Assembly: GCF_008271695.1 (NCBI RefSeq)
Contig: NZ_VKKY01000001.1
Location: forward strand, 2,258,808 to 2,322,807
Reading direction: 5' to 3'
Source of the DNA: Rufibacter hautae
GTDB lineage: Bacteria > Bacteroidota > Bacteroidia > Cytophagales > Hymenobacteraceae
DNA: 64,000 nucleotides
The notes under the pieces are model-generated. The model had not been told where the DNA came from, made no database searches, and saw only the letters and a program-made list of their open reading frames with translations. The position numbers and the translations under genes were made by a program. Shown in pieces: positions 1 through 8,136 of this stretch. Every line of letters begins with the position of its first letter. The stretch's first letter is position 1.

Positions 1-219
1 TCTAATCAATATGAGAAGGCGGTAGACCGGTTCAATGAACTGCTGGCCGTTAACCCCAACCACGTGGAGGGCACTTTTTACATGGGGGTGGCGTTAGCGG
101 AGACAGGTAAAAAGGCAGATGCCCAGAAAGCTTTCCTTAAGGTGAAGCAAATAAGCAAAGACCCTGAGGTGCAGGCCTCAGTAGACAGTTACCTGCAGCG
201 CCTGAACGGCGCACAGTAA
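1..219 (+). CDS. TPR-repeat protein, C-terminal fragment
   Basis: The open frame enters from the left edge and ends at TAA 217-219, leaving 72 residues. The visible part reads like one and a half tetratricopeptide helices: 'YEKAVDRFNELLAVNPNHVE' followed by 'MGVALAETGKKADAQKAF' matches the W-LG-Y-A-Y-A-F-A-P spacing of TPR units. TPR proteins are scaffolds for protein-protein contacts. No signal peptide or further domain can be judged because the N-terminus lies outside the window. It is followed after 41 bp by a small ribosome-type gene. The TPR assignment is fairly sure; the specific role is unknown. Confidence 0.75.
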   Translation, partial: SNQYEKAVDRFNELLAVNPNHVEGTFYMGVALAETGKKADAQKAFLKVKQISKDPEVQASVDSYLQRLNGAQ

Positions 220-260
220 AAGAGAGTTAAAATATTTTTCACACATAAAAAATCAACACT

Positions 261-350
261 ATGCCTTGCGGTAAGAAAAGAAAAAGACATAAGATCTCTA
301 CTCACAAAAGAAAGAAGCGTCTTCGTAAGAATAGACATAAGAAAAAATAA
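261..350 (+). CDS. AURKAIP1/COX24-domain small basic protein (mS38-like)
   Basis: A 29-residue ORF beginning MPCGKKRKRHKISTHK and ending RLRKNRHKKK. About two thirds of the residues are Lys, Arg or His. The KRxRHKxxTHKRKKRLRKxRHKKK pattern is that of the COX24_C/AURKAIP1 domain, found in mitochondrial small-subunit protein mS38 and in tiny proteins conserved across Bacteroidota. I infer a ribosome-associated role. No Shine-Dalgarno sequence precedes the ATG, as is usual in this phylum; a TATTTTTC segment at 233-240 could be a weak -7 box. A stem-loop lies 22 bp after the stop. The gene is often skipped by gene callers because of its size. Confidence 0.85.
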   Translation: MPCGKKRKRHKISTHKRKKRLRKNRHKKK

Positions 351-371
351 GGCCCGGCCTTTGATTCTGAG

Positions 372-404
372 AGCCCACATTACCAACTAAGGTAATGATG
401 GGCT
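372..404 (+). terminator. Stem-loop after the mS38-like gene
   Basis: AGCCCA-CATTACC pairs with GGTAATG-A-TGGGCT (13 bp, one bulged A, loop AACTAA), followed by TTTGGTATATTCTT. It separates the small ribosomal gene from rng. Confidence 0.65.
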
Positions 405-437
405 TTGGTATATTCTTCCACCTAAGCATCTAATACA

Positions 438-2042
438 TTGAGTAACGAATTAATTATTAATTCTACTCAAGATGGAGAACGAATAGCCCTTCTTCAGGAT
501 AAGCGACTTGTAGAGTATCACTTCGACCGGAATGATACAAACTACTCTGTAGGGGACATTTTCCTGGGCACCGTGAAAAAGGTGATGCCTGGTCTGAACG
601 CAGCGTTCATTGACATTGGCTACACCAAAGACGCGTTCCTGCACTACCATGATTTGGGAGAGAACATCAAGACTCTCAACAAATTCGTGAAGACGGTGCA
701 GACCCAGAAGAACACGCCTGCCAAGCTTAATTCTGTGAAGTTTGAGCCTGAAATAGACAAGCTGGGTAAGATGGCCGATGTCCTCAAAAAAGGGCAGCAG
801 ATCTTAGTACAGATTGTAAAAGAGCCAATATCTACCAAGGGGCCCCGGCTCTCTTGCGAGATTTCCCTGGCTGGCCGCTACCTGGTGCTTGTGCCCTTCT
901 CTAACACGGTAAGCGTGTCAAAGAAGATTGTGAGCAAAGAGGAGCGTACGCGTCTAAAGCGCCTCATCACTTCCATTAAACCGGAAAACTTTGGGGTGAT
1001 CATCCGTACCGTGGCCGAAGGCCGTGAGGTGGCGGAGTTAGACAAAGACCTCCGTACCATGCTGGCTACCTGGGAAGAAGGCATTGCCAAGTTGCGCACC
1101 GCCAAGGAGCGTGACAAGGTAATTGGGGAGCTAGGACGCTCCTCCTCCATGTTGAGAGACATCTTGAATGAAAGTTTTGACAGCATTGTGGTGGATGACG
1201 CCAAACTGCACGACGAGATCAGAACTTACATTGAATCCATAGCCCCGGATAAGCTGAAGATCCTGAAGCATTACTCGGGTAAGGTGAAAACCTTTGAACA
1301 GTTCAACATTGAAAAGCAACTGAAATCCCTTTTTGGGAAGACGGTGAGCATCCCCGGCGGGGGGTACCTGGTAATTGAACACACCGAGGCCCTGCACGTG
1401 GTAGATGTGAACAGCGGAAATAAATCCAACTCCGAGACGGACCAGGAAGCGACCGCCCTAAATGTGAATCTTACCGCGGCAAAAGAGGTAGCGCGTCAGT
1501 TGCGCCTCCGGGACTTGGGCGGAATCATTGTAGTGGACTTCATTGACATGAAGTCGGCCGAGAACCGGCAACGCGTGCAGGATGTAGTGAAGGAGGAGAT
1601 GAAGAAAGACCGGTCTAAGTACACGGTGTTGCCCATTTCCAAGTTCGGCCTCATGCAGATCACCCGCCAGCGCGTAAGGCCTGAGCAGAACATTGTAACC
1701 GGCGAGGTATGCCCTACCTGCGGAGGCAGCGGCAAGATATCCGCCAGTATTCTGGTAACCGACGAGATAGATCAGACCATTGAAGATCTATTGACCCGCC
1801 AGAATCAAAAGAACATTACGCTGTACGTGCATCCGTTCTTGCACGCGTACTACACCAAAGGCATTCTCTCCAAACAGCGGAGATGGTTCCTGAAGCACTT
1901 CAAGCGGGTGAACGTGATGAAAGATACGGCGCTCGCCCTCACAGATTTCAAGGTGATGGATGAACACGGCGACGAAATTGAGCTGAAATCGGCTTACACT
2001 GAAGTAAATGGGTTACAAGACCGCGCGGTAGAGACAGAGTAA
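438..2042 (+). CDS. rng: Ribonuclease G/E family endoribonuclease
   Basis: A 534-aa protein of the RNase E/G family, which cleaves single-stranded AU-rich RNA and matures rRNA. It opens with an S1-like RNA-binding domain (VGDIFLGTVKKVMPGLNAAF, about 38-110), followed by the RNase H-like and DNase I-like catalytic parts. The two metal-binding aspartates are visible in HVVDVNSGN and IIVVDFIDM. The zinc-link CPTCGGSG near residue 430 is intact. There is no long C-terminal degradosome arm, so it is RNase G-sized rather than E. The start is TTG at 438; the following residues SNELIINST are the usual N-terminus in Bacteroidota homologues, and no in-frame ATG lies nearby. A strong terminator follows 28 bp after the stop. 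Confidence 0.95.
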   Translation: MSNELIINSTQDGERIALLQDKRLVEYHFDRNDTNYSVGDIFLGTVKKVMPGLNAAFIDIGYTKDAFLHYHDLGENIKTLNKFVKTVQTQKNTPAKLNSVKFEPEIDKLGKMADVLKKGQQILVQIVKEPISTKGPRLSCEISLAGRYLVLVPFSNTVSVSKKIVSKEERTRLKRLITSIKPENFGVIIRTVAEGREVAELDKDLRTMLATWEEGIAKLRTAKERDKVIGELGRSSSMLRDILNESFDSIVVDDAKLHDEIRTYIESIAPDKLKILKHYSGKVKTFEQFNIEKQLKSLFGKTVSIPGGGYLVIEHTEALHVVDVNSGNKSNSETDQEATALNVNLTAAKEVARQLRLRDLGGIIVVDFIDMKSAENRQRVQDVVKEEMKKDRSKYTVLPISKFGLMQITRQRVRPEQNIVTGEVCPTCGGSGKISASILVTDEIDQTIEDLLTRQNQKNITLYVHPFLHAYYTKGILSKQRRWFLKHFKRVNVMKDTALALTDFKVMDEHGDEIELKSAYTEVNGLQDRAVETE

Positions 2043-2070
2043 AACGTTTCCTCCGCCTGCGATATAAAAA

Positions 2071-2101
2071 AAAAGCCCCCGTTGTGAAACGGGGGCTTTT
2101 T
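2071..2101 (+). terminator. Rho-independent terminator, likely bidirectional
   Basis: AAAAGCCCCCGTT (2071-2083), loop GTG, AAACGGGGGCTTTT (2087-2100) plus T. It lies between rng (+) and the converging barrel gene (-), with T-runs on both strands. Confidence 0.92.
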
Positions 2102-2121
2102 CGTTGCTGTACAGATTGCTC

Positions 2122-2160
2122 TGTTTTGGGCTTCCTTCTACAGAAACAGGCCCAAAACGG
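2122..2160. repeat. Dispersed intergenic palindrome, copy 1
   Basis: Arms TGTTTTGGGC and GCCCAAAACGG around the core CAGAAACAG. It sits directly beyond the rng terminator and touches the 3' end of the converging barrel gene. Confidence 0.75.
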
Positions 2161-2162
2161 AA

Positions 2163-2855
2163 TTAGAACTTGATCCCGAAGTCCAGGGCAAAAGAGCTGT
2201 TCTTGAGTTCCACCTTGTTGTCATTGAAGATGCCGGCGTAGTAATCATCGTCTACATCGGTGAGGCCGCGGTGATAAGAAAGCCCCCCGAATATTTTGGT
2301 GCTTTCGCCCAGTTGCCACTCGGCGCCGGCGCCCAGCACGGCGCCAATCTCAAAGGTGTTGAAACGCTTGGTGAAGCGGTCACCCTCGGCGTCAACCTTC
2401 TTGTCGTTCACTTTGGCCGCCAGCAGGGTGTTCAGCGACGTGCCCGCCTGGAAGTACAAGCGCGTGTCGGTGGCTACCTCGTTGGTAAAGAGCTTCAGGG
2501 AGATGGGAATCTCCAGGTACTGCAGGTTGATATCGTCTGAACCAGAAACAACCGTGGAAACTCCGTCTGTAGACTGGGTGTAGTTGTATGATACTTCGCC
2601 GCCTTTTACGTTATAGATCAAACCAGTGCTAAAAGCGTAATTCGCCCCGAAGAAATAGTCGGCGATGACGCCCATGCCAAACCCTACGCCCGCGCCCTCA
2701 TTCTTAAAGTTGTACTGGTCTTTGGCAATGGTACGGGTGGAGGTAACGGACGGGGCTACTTTCACCCCAATCTCTATCTGCGCAGAGGCTTCCTGCGAGA
2801 AAAATAAAAGAGCGGCCAGAACCAAAACCAGGGGAGTAAAACGAATCATCTTCAT
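2163..2855 (-). CDS. Outer-membrane beta-barrel protein (OMP_b-brl/PorT-like)
   Basis: A 230-aa exported protein. Residues 1-25 form a signal peptide (MKMIRFTPLVLVLAALLFFS then EASA|Q). The mature part has alternating polar and hydrophobic strands with YxFSTGL, LEIPISLKL and FEIGAVLGAGAEWQL segments, and ends in the aromatic-terminated strand SSFALDFGIKF. This is the pattern of small 8-stranded barrels of the OMP_b-brl_2/PorT-like family in Bacteroidota. Function within the family is mostly unknown. It is a single gene between the rng terminator and gldB, which starts divergently 62 bp upstream of it. It is distantly like the four barrels at 36.4-39.7 kb. Confidence 0.8.
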   Translation of the reverse strand: MKMIRFTPLVLVLAALLFFSQEASAQIEIGVKVAPSVTSTRTIAKDQYNFKNEGAGVGFGMGVIADYFFGANYAFSTGLIYNVKGGEVSYNYTQSTDGVSTVVSGSDDINLQYLEIPISLKLFTNEVATDTRLYFQAGTSLNTLLAAKVNDKKVDAEGDRFTKRFNTFEIGAVLGAGAEWQLGESTKIFGGLSYHRGLTDVDDDYYAGIFNDNKVELKNSSFALDFGIKF

Positions 2856-2885
2856 AGGGTAAGAGGGTATTAAGAATTAGTACGT

Positions 2886-2893
2886 TAAATTTG
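2886..2893 (+). promoter_or_regulatory. Bacteroidota -7 box for gldB
   Basis: TAAATTTG matches TAnnTTTG exactly. It overlaps a TTG that could otherwise be read as an upstream start of gldB, so it argues for the ATG at 2918. No clear -33 TTG is seen at the expected distance. Confidence 0.65.
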
Positions 2894-2917
2894 CTTAAAG
2901 ATAAAGGAAGAATAAGG

Positions 2918-3913
2918 ATGCGAGGCTATTTATTGCTGCTGTTTACTGTTGTATTGTTTTTTAGTTGTTCAAAGAAAGAAACGTGTGAGATTCCGGAGGA
3001 AGTATCCCGTATTGCGGTAGACCTAAAGATTGACCGCTTGGAGGAACGCTTTTTCAAGATAAAAACTGTGCCAGAGATGCAGGCTTTCTTGAAGGAGGAG
3101 CCGCTGCTCAGAGACAGGTTCCTGCTGCGCGACCGTTACCCCTCAGAAGAACTCATGGCCCAGAACCTGCTCCGCTTGGCCACCGATACCAGCATCCATA
3201 AACTGCATCAGCAGAGCAACGCCACGTTTGGCGACATGAAGACCGTGGAACAGGGCCTGGAGAACGGTTTCAAGCACGTGAAATACTATTTCCCATCTTT
3301 CCACCTGCCCAAGGTGCAATCCTTCATCTCGGGCTTAAGCCGCGATTTACTTGTGAGCGACAGCCTGGTGGTGCTGGGCCTGGACTTCTTCATCGGGAAG
3401 AAAGCCTCATATCGGCCGCAGGCGCCGGAGTACATCCTGAAGCGCTACGAGAAAGAGAACCTGGTGCCGTCTGTCATGCTGCTGGTCTCCAACAAATTCA
3501 ACAAGACCGATTTTGTGAACAAGGAGATGCTGGACGAGATGATAGATTACGGCAAGTCTTACTATTTCACGCAGAAAATGCTGCCCTGCACACCAGACTC
3601 GCTCATTATCTGGTACTCTGGCCAGGAACTGGCCGATGTGAACTACAACGAAGGCAAAATCTGGGCGCACCTGGTGGAGAAAGGTTTATTGTATGAGACC
3701 AGCCAGTTTACCATCAGGAAGTACATTGGCGAGCGGCCCAACGTACCCGAGATCAGTGAGCGTTGCCCCGGTCGTATCGCTACGTGGGTAGGCTGGCAAA
3801 TTGTGCGCAAGTACATGGAGAATAACCCAGACGTGACGTTGCCCCAACTCATGGAGGAAAAAGACGCCCGCAAGATTCTGGAGCGGTCTAAATACAAACC
3901 GCAGAAAAAGTAA
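2918..3913 (+). CDS. gldB: Gliding motility lipoprotein GldB
   Basis: A 331-aa lipoprotein. The N-terminus has a hydrophobic stretch ending in the lipobox-like FFSC, with Cys17 as lipid anchor. The body matches the GldB family: an EERFF segment, HKLHQQSNATFGD, a YYFPSFHLP region, GLDFFIG, and the late IRKYIGERPNVPEISERCPG and TWVGWQIVRKYMEN segments. GldB is one of the core Gld proteins needed for gliding and type IX-linked motility in Flavobacterium; its biochemical role is not defined. I take ATG 2918 rather than TTG 2891, because a -7 box overlaps the latter and GGAAG precedes the ATG. A perfect 38-bp palindrome follows the stop by 6 bp. Confidence 0.85.
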   Translation: MRGYLLLLFTVVLFFSCSKKETCEIPEEVSRIAVDLKIDRLEERFFKIKTVPEMQAFLKEEPLLRDRFLLRDRYPSEELMAQNLLRLATDTSIHKLHQQSNATFGDMKTVEQGLENGFKHVKYYFPSFHLPKVQSFISGLSRDLLVSDSLVVLGLDFFIGKKASYRPQAPEYILKRYEKENLVPSVMLLVSNKFNKTDFVNKEMLDEMIDYGKSYYFTQKMLPCTPDSLIIWYSGQELADVNYNEGKIWAHLVEKGLLYETSQFTIRKYIGERPNVPEISERCPGRIATWVGWQIVRKYMENNPDVTLPQLMEEKDARKILERSKYKPQKK

Positions 3914-3919
3914 GTTTTC

Positions 3920-3957
3920 CGTTTAGGGGCTGTTTTCTAGAAAACAGCCCCTAAACG
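3920..3957. repeat. Dispersed intergenic palindrome, copy 2 (perfect)
   Basis: A fully self-complementary 38-mer. The half is CGTTTAGGGGCTGTTTTCT and its exact reverse complement follows with no spacer. It sits 6 bp after gldB and 20 bp before the glycosyltransferase. It is the best-preserved copy of the family. Confidence 0.95.
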
Positions 3958-3977
3958 TTACCTCCCTCCCCGTTGCC

Positions 3978-5180
3978 ATGCACATTGCGCTGTTTCACCA
4001 GTATCACCATAACCCAGACTGCCCGGCCACGTGCCGGCATTACACGTTTATGGCAGAACTGGCGAAACGGCACCAGATCACCCTTATCACCTCCAGCGCC
4101 TGGGAGAGCAAACGCCTTACGCAACAGTATGACTGGGTACCGCCCGGCGTGGAGTTGGTATCCATTGACGTGCCGTACTCCAACAAGATGGGCGTGGTGC
4201 AGCGGCTGCAGGCTTTTGGGTCTTTTGCTACGCATGCACTGGTGAAAGGCTTACGGATGCCCAAGCCCGATGTCATCTGGGGCGTTTCTACGCCCTTGAC
4301 CACGGCTTGGGCGGCAGCGCAAGTGTCCCGGTTCAGGAAAGTGCCCTGGGTGTTTGAGGTGCAGGATCTCTGGCCTTCTTTCCCCATCCAGATGGGCGCG
4401 GTGCCGTCTAAACTCGCGCAGCGCCAGTTGTACCGCATGGAAGCCTCCTTGTACAGGCAGGCCGCCCACATCATTCCGCTGTCTGCTGATATGGAAAGGT
4501 ATATCCTGGACAAAGGCATCGCTCCCCAGGAAGTGACTACACTTGTAAACGGCACAGAGATACCTGCGCAGCCCATCTCTTTGGTCGAACAGCAGGCCTT
4601 GCGGGAGGAGTTGGGATTGCAGGGGAAGAAGGTGGTTCTTTATGCCGGAACCTACGGCCGCGCCAATGATATACCCTTGATAGTAAAGGCAGCCGAGTTG
4701 CTGCAACACCATCCGGAGATATGCTTTGTTTTCACCGGTCAGGGTTTTGATGCTCCTTTGCTGGAAACAGCCGCAAAACAGCAGAGCAATATCAAGCTAT
4801 TGCCGCCTTTGCCCCGCCACGAAATCTTCCGCCTGTTCTCTATCGCGGAGGTGTCAGTTGTGTCTTTTATTGACTTGCCGGTGCTGGAAGCGAACTCCCC
4901 GGGAAAGCTTTTCGATAGTCTGGCGGTAGGAACTCCCGTCATCGTCACTAATCCCGGCTGGACCAAAAAGTTGGTGGAAGCGCAAGGCTGCGGTTGGTAC
5001 GTACCCGCCGGAGATGCCCAAGCCTTGGCTCATTCTCTGGAGCAGAGATTATCGCAATCTGAGGAAATGACTTTCATGCGCGGGAAGGCAGCGCGAGTGG
5101 CCCGGGAGCAGTTCGATCGCCTCAAGATGATTCCTGTATTGGAAAAGATCTTTGAGCAGGTGACGCAGCAGAAAAGGTAA
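3978..5180 (+). CDS. Glycosyltransferase family 4 (WbuB-like)
   Basis: A 400-aa cytoplasmic GT-B glycosyltransferase. The N-terminal Rossmann domain (1-190) begins MHIALFHQYHHNPDCPATCR, contains PDVIWGVSTPLTTAW and VFEVQDLWPSFPIQMGA, and resembles the WbuB/L-fucosamine transferase group. The C-terminal domain has VVLYAGTYGRANDIPLIVKA, FVFTGQGF and the donor-binding stretch LEANSPGKLFDSLAVGTPVI, with the EX7E glutamate position partly replaced. The sugar and acceptor cannot be told from sequence. It is probably involved in polysaccharide or O-antigen synthesis, but it is isolated from other glycan genes. It follows gldB in the same direction across a palindrome, and converges with the serine hydrolase downstream. 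Confidence 0.85.
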   Translation: MHIALFHQYHHNPDCPATCRHYTFMAELAKRHQITLITSSAWESKRLTQQYDWVPPGVELVSIDVPYSNKMGVVQRLQAFGSFATHALVKGLRMPKPDVIWGVSTPLTTAWAAAQVSRFRKVPWVFEVQDLWPSFPIQMGAVPSKLAQRQLYRMEASLYRQAAHIIPLSADMERYILDKGIAPQEVTTLVNGTEIPAQPISLVEQQALREELGLQGKKVVLYAGTYGRANDIPLIVKAAELLQHHPEICFVFTGQGFDAPLLETAAKQQSNIKLLPPLPRHEIFRLFSIAEVSVVSFIDLPVLEANSPGKLFDSLAVGTPVIVTNPGWTKKLVEAQGCGWYVPAGDAQALAHSLEQRLSQSEEMTFMRGKAARVAREQFDRLKMIPVLEKIFEQVTQQKR

Positions 5181-5246
5181 CCCGTTCCGTCTTCCAGATG
5201 CAGTGTTCCACGTGACGAAAGACCTGCGTCGCTCTTTCAAGGGCAG

Positions 5247-6758
5247 CTATTCTTTCATGGCGATGTCAATGATTTTCTGGCCCGCATCGCCCAGGTAGGT
5301 TTTCACCATTTTCTCATAGGAACGGTACCCTTCATCCACGTTGGTCATCATGATCAAGCCTCTCTTTGATTTGGGAAGAATGAAGAACAGCGCGGCGGCC
5401 CCGTGATCCGATCCGCTGTGCGACAAGGCGTATTCTCCGTTCCCCAGATCATAGACCTCCATCCCTAGCCCGAAGTAGATGTTATCCTTGGTTTTTACCT
5501 GGTGCGAAACCATTTCAGCGTAGGTCTCTTTGGAAAGCCCGGCCCCGTTCATCACCGAGATCAGAAACTTGCTGTAATCTTCCACCGTGGTTAGAAGGTC
5601 ATCGGCGGCATTGGCGCTGGTGTTCTTGTAGGTGTCGTAGAGGCCGCCTTTCGTGTTATGCCACAGCGCAAACCGCGTTTCATCCACGCCTTTGTCCCAG
5701 ACGTATTTGGTGTCCTTCATGTTCAAGGGTTTGAAGAGGAGCGAATCGGCTAGTTGATCTAGGGTTTTGTTGAATTTCTTCTCTATCGCTTTTCTCAAAT
5801 ACTCCATGCCTTCCCCTGAGTACTGGTACTTGGTGCCGGGGTCAAATTGGAAAGCGAGTTTTTTGGATTCGTTCAGCCAGCGCCAATTGGGGAAACCCGT
5901 CTGGTGGGTCAGGACGTGGCGGGTAGTCAGTTTTTTGCTTCTGGGGTCATGGGCAATATCAGGGTCGGTCCAGTAGGTGGCCAGGGGCTCGTCTAGCTTC
6001 CATTTGCCGGCGTTCACCAGTTTCATGGTCACCATGGCGGTGATGGGTTTGGCCAGCGACGCCACATTGAAAATGGTGTTGTAAGGAGCAGGCGTCCCTT
6101 TTTTCAGCTCCCCGAAAACTTTCACCTGCTGGAGTTTTCCTTCCTTGATAATCCCGATGGCCATGGCCGGAAACTTGTTTTCCTTGAGCCAGGCCTCTAT
6201 CTCTGCGTCGTTGGCAAAGGCCGCTTCTCCTACTCTAGGGGTAGTCGCGTTCACGTGGTCATAGCTCAGGCTCCGCACCAGTTTCCAAGCGCCATTTTCC
6301 AGGTTCCAAACGTGGGTGAACCGAGCGGTGCTGGCGAAGGTCTCGGCTTTTCCGGCCTCTTTTTCATAAAAGCGGTGCTTTCCCGTCTGGATGGCCCCGT
6401 ACAGCACCTGATTGTCTTTGTACAGGGGAAACACCTCGGTACTGCCGGGGACCAATTCCCTCCGCGACTGGTACGTAGAGGGCGATTTGCATAAACCGTT
6501 CTTAAAGCTGGAGATAAAGGCCGCTTTCGTGGGCGTGATGCCGCCTTTGTCATGGTAGAACTCAAAATTGTCGCTCACCACGTTCTCAAACTGGGCCATA
6601 TTACAGGTGTTGAACCCCACATTGAAGAGGAGGCTGTCCTGTACCATAATGGCTTTGTACAGCTTTGAGCTAGGCGCTTCCTGCGCCTGTCCCAAGAAAG
6701 ACACAGAAAGGAACCCGAGTAGCAGGACCAGTATCCTGAGGTTTTTTGAAGGCATCAT
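5247..6758 (-). CDS. Secreted serine hydrolase with N-terminal NTF2-like domain
   Basis: A 503-aa exported protein (signal peptide 1-25, ending FLGQAQ). Residues about 33-165 look like a DUF4440/SnoaL-type NTF2 fold: AQFENVVSDNFEFYHDKGG near the start and ARFTHVWNLENGAWKLVRSL at its end. Residues about 185-500 are a class C beta-lactamase/penicillin-binding fold. Its nucleophile motif is S234-L-A-K237, the second motif is Y313-S-G, and HSG in ALSHSGSDHG replaces KTG. Enzymes of this family hydrolyse peptides or esters, and most are not resistance enzymes. The next gene on the same strand is a stand-alone SnoaL-like protein, which hints at related ancestry of the two NTF2 modules. Confidence 0.85.
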   Translation of the reverse strand: MMPSKNLRILVLLLGFLSVSFLGQAQEAPSSKLYKAIMVQDSLLFNVGFNTCNMAQFENVVSDNFEFYHDKGGITPTKAAFISSFKNGLCKSPSTYQSRRELVPGSTEVFPLYKDNQVLYGAIQTGKHRFYEKEAGKAETFASTARFTHVWNLENGAWKLVRSLSYDHVNATTPRVGEAAFANDAEIEAWLKENKFPAMAIGIIKEGKLQQVKVFGELKKGTPAPYNTIFNVASLAKPITAMVTMKLVNAGKWKLDEPLATYWTDPDIAHDPRSKKLTTRHVLTHQTGFPNWRWLNESKKLAFQFDPGTKYQYSGEGMEYLRKAIEKKFNKTLDQLADSLLFKPLNMKDTKYVWDKGVDETRFALWHNTKGGLYDTYKNTSANAADDLLTTVEDYSKFLISVMNGAGLSKETYAEMVSHQVKTKDNIYFGLGMEVYDLGNGEYALSHSGSDHGAAALFFILPKSKRGLIMMTNVDEGYRSYEKMVKTYLGDAGQKIIDIAMKE

Positions 6759-6873
6759 CAGTGTAGTTCTTTTTTGTCCAGGGGATTCAAAACGAAAGTA
6801 CTACTACAAGAGACAGCCAACATCCCTTTTACCCTCTGCGGAGAAGGTGAAAAGCACGAATAAATTTCAGCGC

Positions 6874-6911
6874 TGTTTCTGGGCTGATTTTAAGAATTTG
6901 AGGCTAAAGCG
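6874..6911. repeat. Dispersed intergenic palindrome, degenerate copy 3
   Basis: GTTTCTGGGCTGATTTT then AAGAATTTGAGGCTAAAGC keeps the layout of the family but pairs poorly. Confidence 0.4.
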
Positions 6912-6942
6912 AAGTCCAGAGGACTGATTTCTTCCGGTCTCC

Positions 6943-7320
6943 TTAGCTGATATCCGCTAACTTGATGATTTTATCCCCTGAGAAGGTGAAAACTGATTTG
7001 CCTTGCAGGGTTAGTTCATCGCCTTTTTTCATGCCGTTGGGCAGGTCCGTTGCCAGGATGGCACTGTACGCAATGTTAACCTCGGTCTGGTTCCCCTGGT
7101 GGTTCAAAGACGTGATCGTTTGTTTTCTGGAAGAAAAGTAGTTTTTAGCCTGCTCTGCTTGCGCTTTAAAGGCCTGCAGCCCGGTCAATGACAGGTTTGT
7201 TTCGCCGTTGGCGATGTTTTCGAACACCACGGCCTCATCAAAATCGCGCACCATGCCTTCCACATTAAAGTGGTTGTAGCTGTCTGTGTAATTCCGGATG
7301 ATTTCCTCTCTGTCTGTCAT
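6943..7320 (-). CDS. SnoaL-like/NTF2-fold protein
   Basis: A 125-aa protein without a signal peptide. It has the hallmarks of the SnoaL-like/NTF2 superfamily: an N-terminal helix REEIIRNYTDSYNHFNVEGM, VRDFDEAVVFENIANGE, a central helix FKAQAEQAKNYFSSRKQ and a beta-rich end with LQGKSVFTFSGDKIIKLAD. This superfamily includes polyketide cyclases, isomerases and many proteins of unknown role, so no reaction can be assigned. It lies about 180 bp upstream of the two-domain serine hydrolase, reading towards it. A shared transcript is possible but not shown, since a degenerate palindrome lies between. Confidence 0.75.
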   Translation of the reverse strand: MTDREEIIRNYTDSYNHFNVEGMVRDFDEAVVFENIANGETNLSLTGLQAFKAQAEQAKNYFSSRKQTITSLNHQGNQTEVNIAYSAILATDLPNGMKKGDELTLQGKSVFTFSGDKIIKLADIS

Positions 7321-7410
7321 AGCGGAGTAAGGTTACGCAAGCGATTTATTTTCTATTCGGTTAATGGCCGTCAGCGGCGGATACTGTAGAAGGATGGACA
7401 AGGGCAGAGG

Positions 7411-7959
7411 CTAGACGCGCTCCGGGGTTCCGTGGCCATATTTTTCTAGATAGCTGTTCAAGGTCCTGGACAGTTCTTCATGGCTGATGTCTAGCCCGGC
7501 GGCAGCGGTATTGAAGGGCGAGCCATAGTTGCTTACGTTGAACTGCATCATTTTCCGGCGGAAGAAACGGGTCTCCTGTTCAACCCAGAAATTTGGGTCC
7601 GCTACCTGAATAATGAAAAACTGCTGCCCCTGGATGCTTACCTCCTCAAAGCCTAGAATGTCTTTCCATGTCAGCACCAAGGGATTAGATCTGGTAGGGT
7701 AGAATCTCAAGCCGGTGGGATCAATGATGTAGGCCAACTCTGTTTTGAGTACTCTTTTGGTGGCCACCACCGCGCAACCCCCGAAGAACACAACCGCGGC
7801 CAAGCCTACTCCCTTCGGGATGAGCGGATTTCGCCCGGCCCAGCCGGTGAGGTTCTCTGCGTTCAGGAAAAGCCATACTCCTAATACCACAAACAAGAGC
7901 GCGCCAAAAAGCAGCAAAACCGATTTCTTCTTACTGGTGTAGATTTCTATCCTGTCCAT
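7411..7959 (-). CDS. STM3941-like small membrane protein
   Basis: A 182-aa protein starting MDRIEIYTSKKKSVLLLFGA. Two hydrophobic segments (about 13-30 and 47-63) are followed by a soluble domain containing IIDPTGLRFYPTRSNPLVLTW and WKDILGFEEVSIQGQQFFII. This arrangement matches a family of bacterial membrane proteins labelled STM3941, of unknown function with a PH-like C-terminal part. It sits alone with about 90 bp before the SnoaL-like gene on the same strand. Identification rests on pattern recall and is moderate. Confidence 0.6.
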   Translation of the reverse strand: MDRIEIYTSKKKSVLLLFGALLFVVLGVWLFLNAENLTGWAGRNPLIPKGVGLAAVVFFGGCAVVATKRVLKTELAYIIDPTGLRFYPTRSNPLVLTWKDILGFEEVSIQGQQFFIIQVADPNFWVEQETRFFRRKMMQFNVSNYGSPFNTAAAGLDISHEELSRTLNSYLEKYGHGTPERV

Positions 7960-8093
7960 GGATTTCTGAAGGGGTTCACTTTTTAGGCAGCAGTGCCTAG
8001 GGAGCTTTCCTGCGGAGGCAGACTATTTGCGCCCACCTGCCCGAAATATATCTTTAATATACTATGTATGCCGTAGAAAAGAAAATCCACCTG

Positions 8094-8130
8094 GTTTTTG
8101 GCCTGATTTCGTCAAAACTCCTTTAAAACG
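8094..8130. repeat. Dispersed intergenic palindrome, copy 4
   Basis: GTTTTTGGCCTG on the left, TTTAAAACG on the right. It ends 7 bp before the 3' end of nth. Confidence 0.6.
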
Positions 8131-8136
8131 GCTCGC

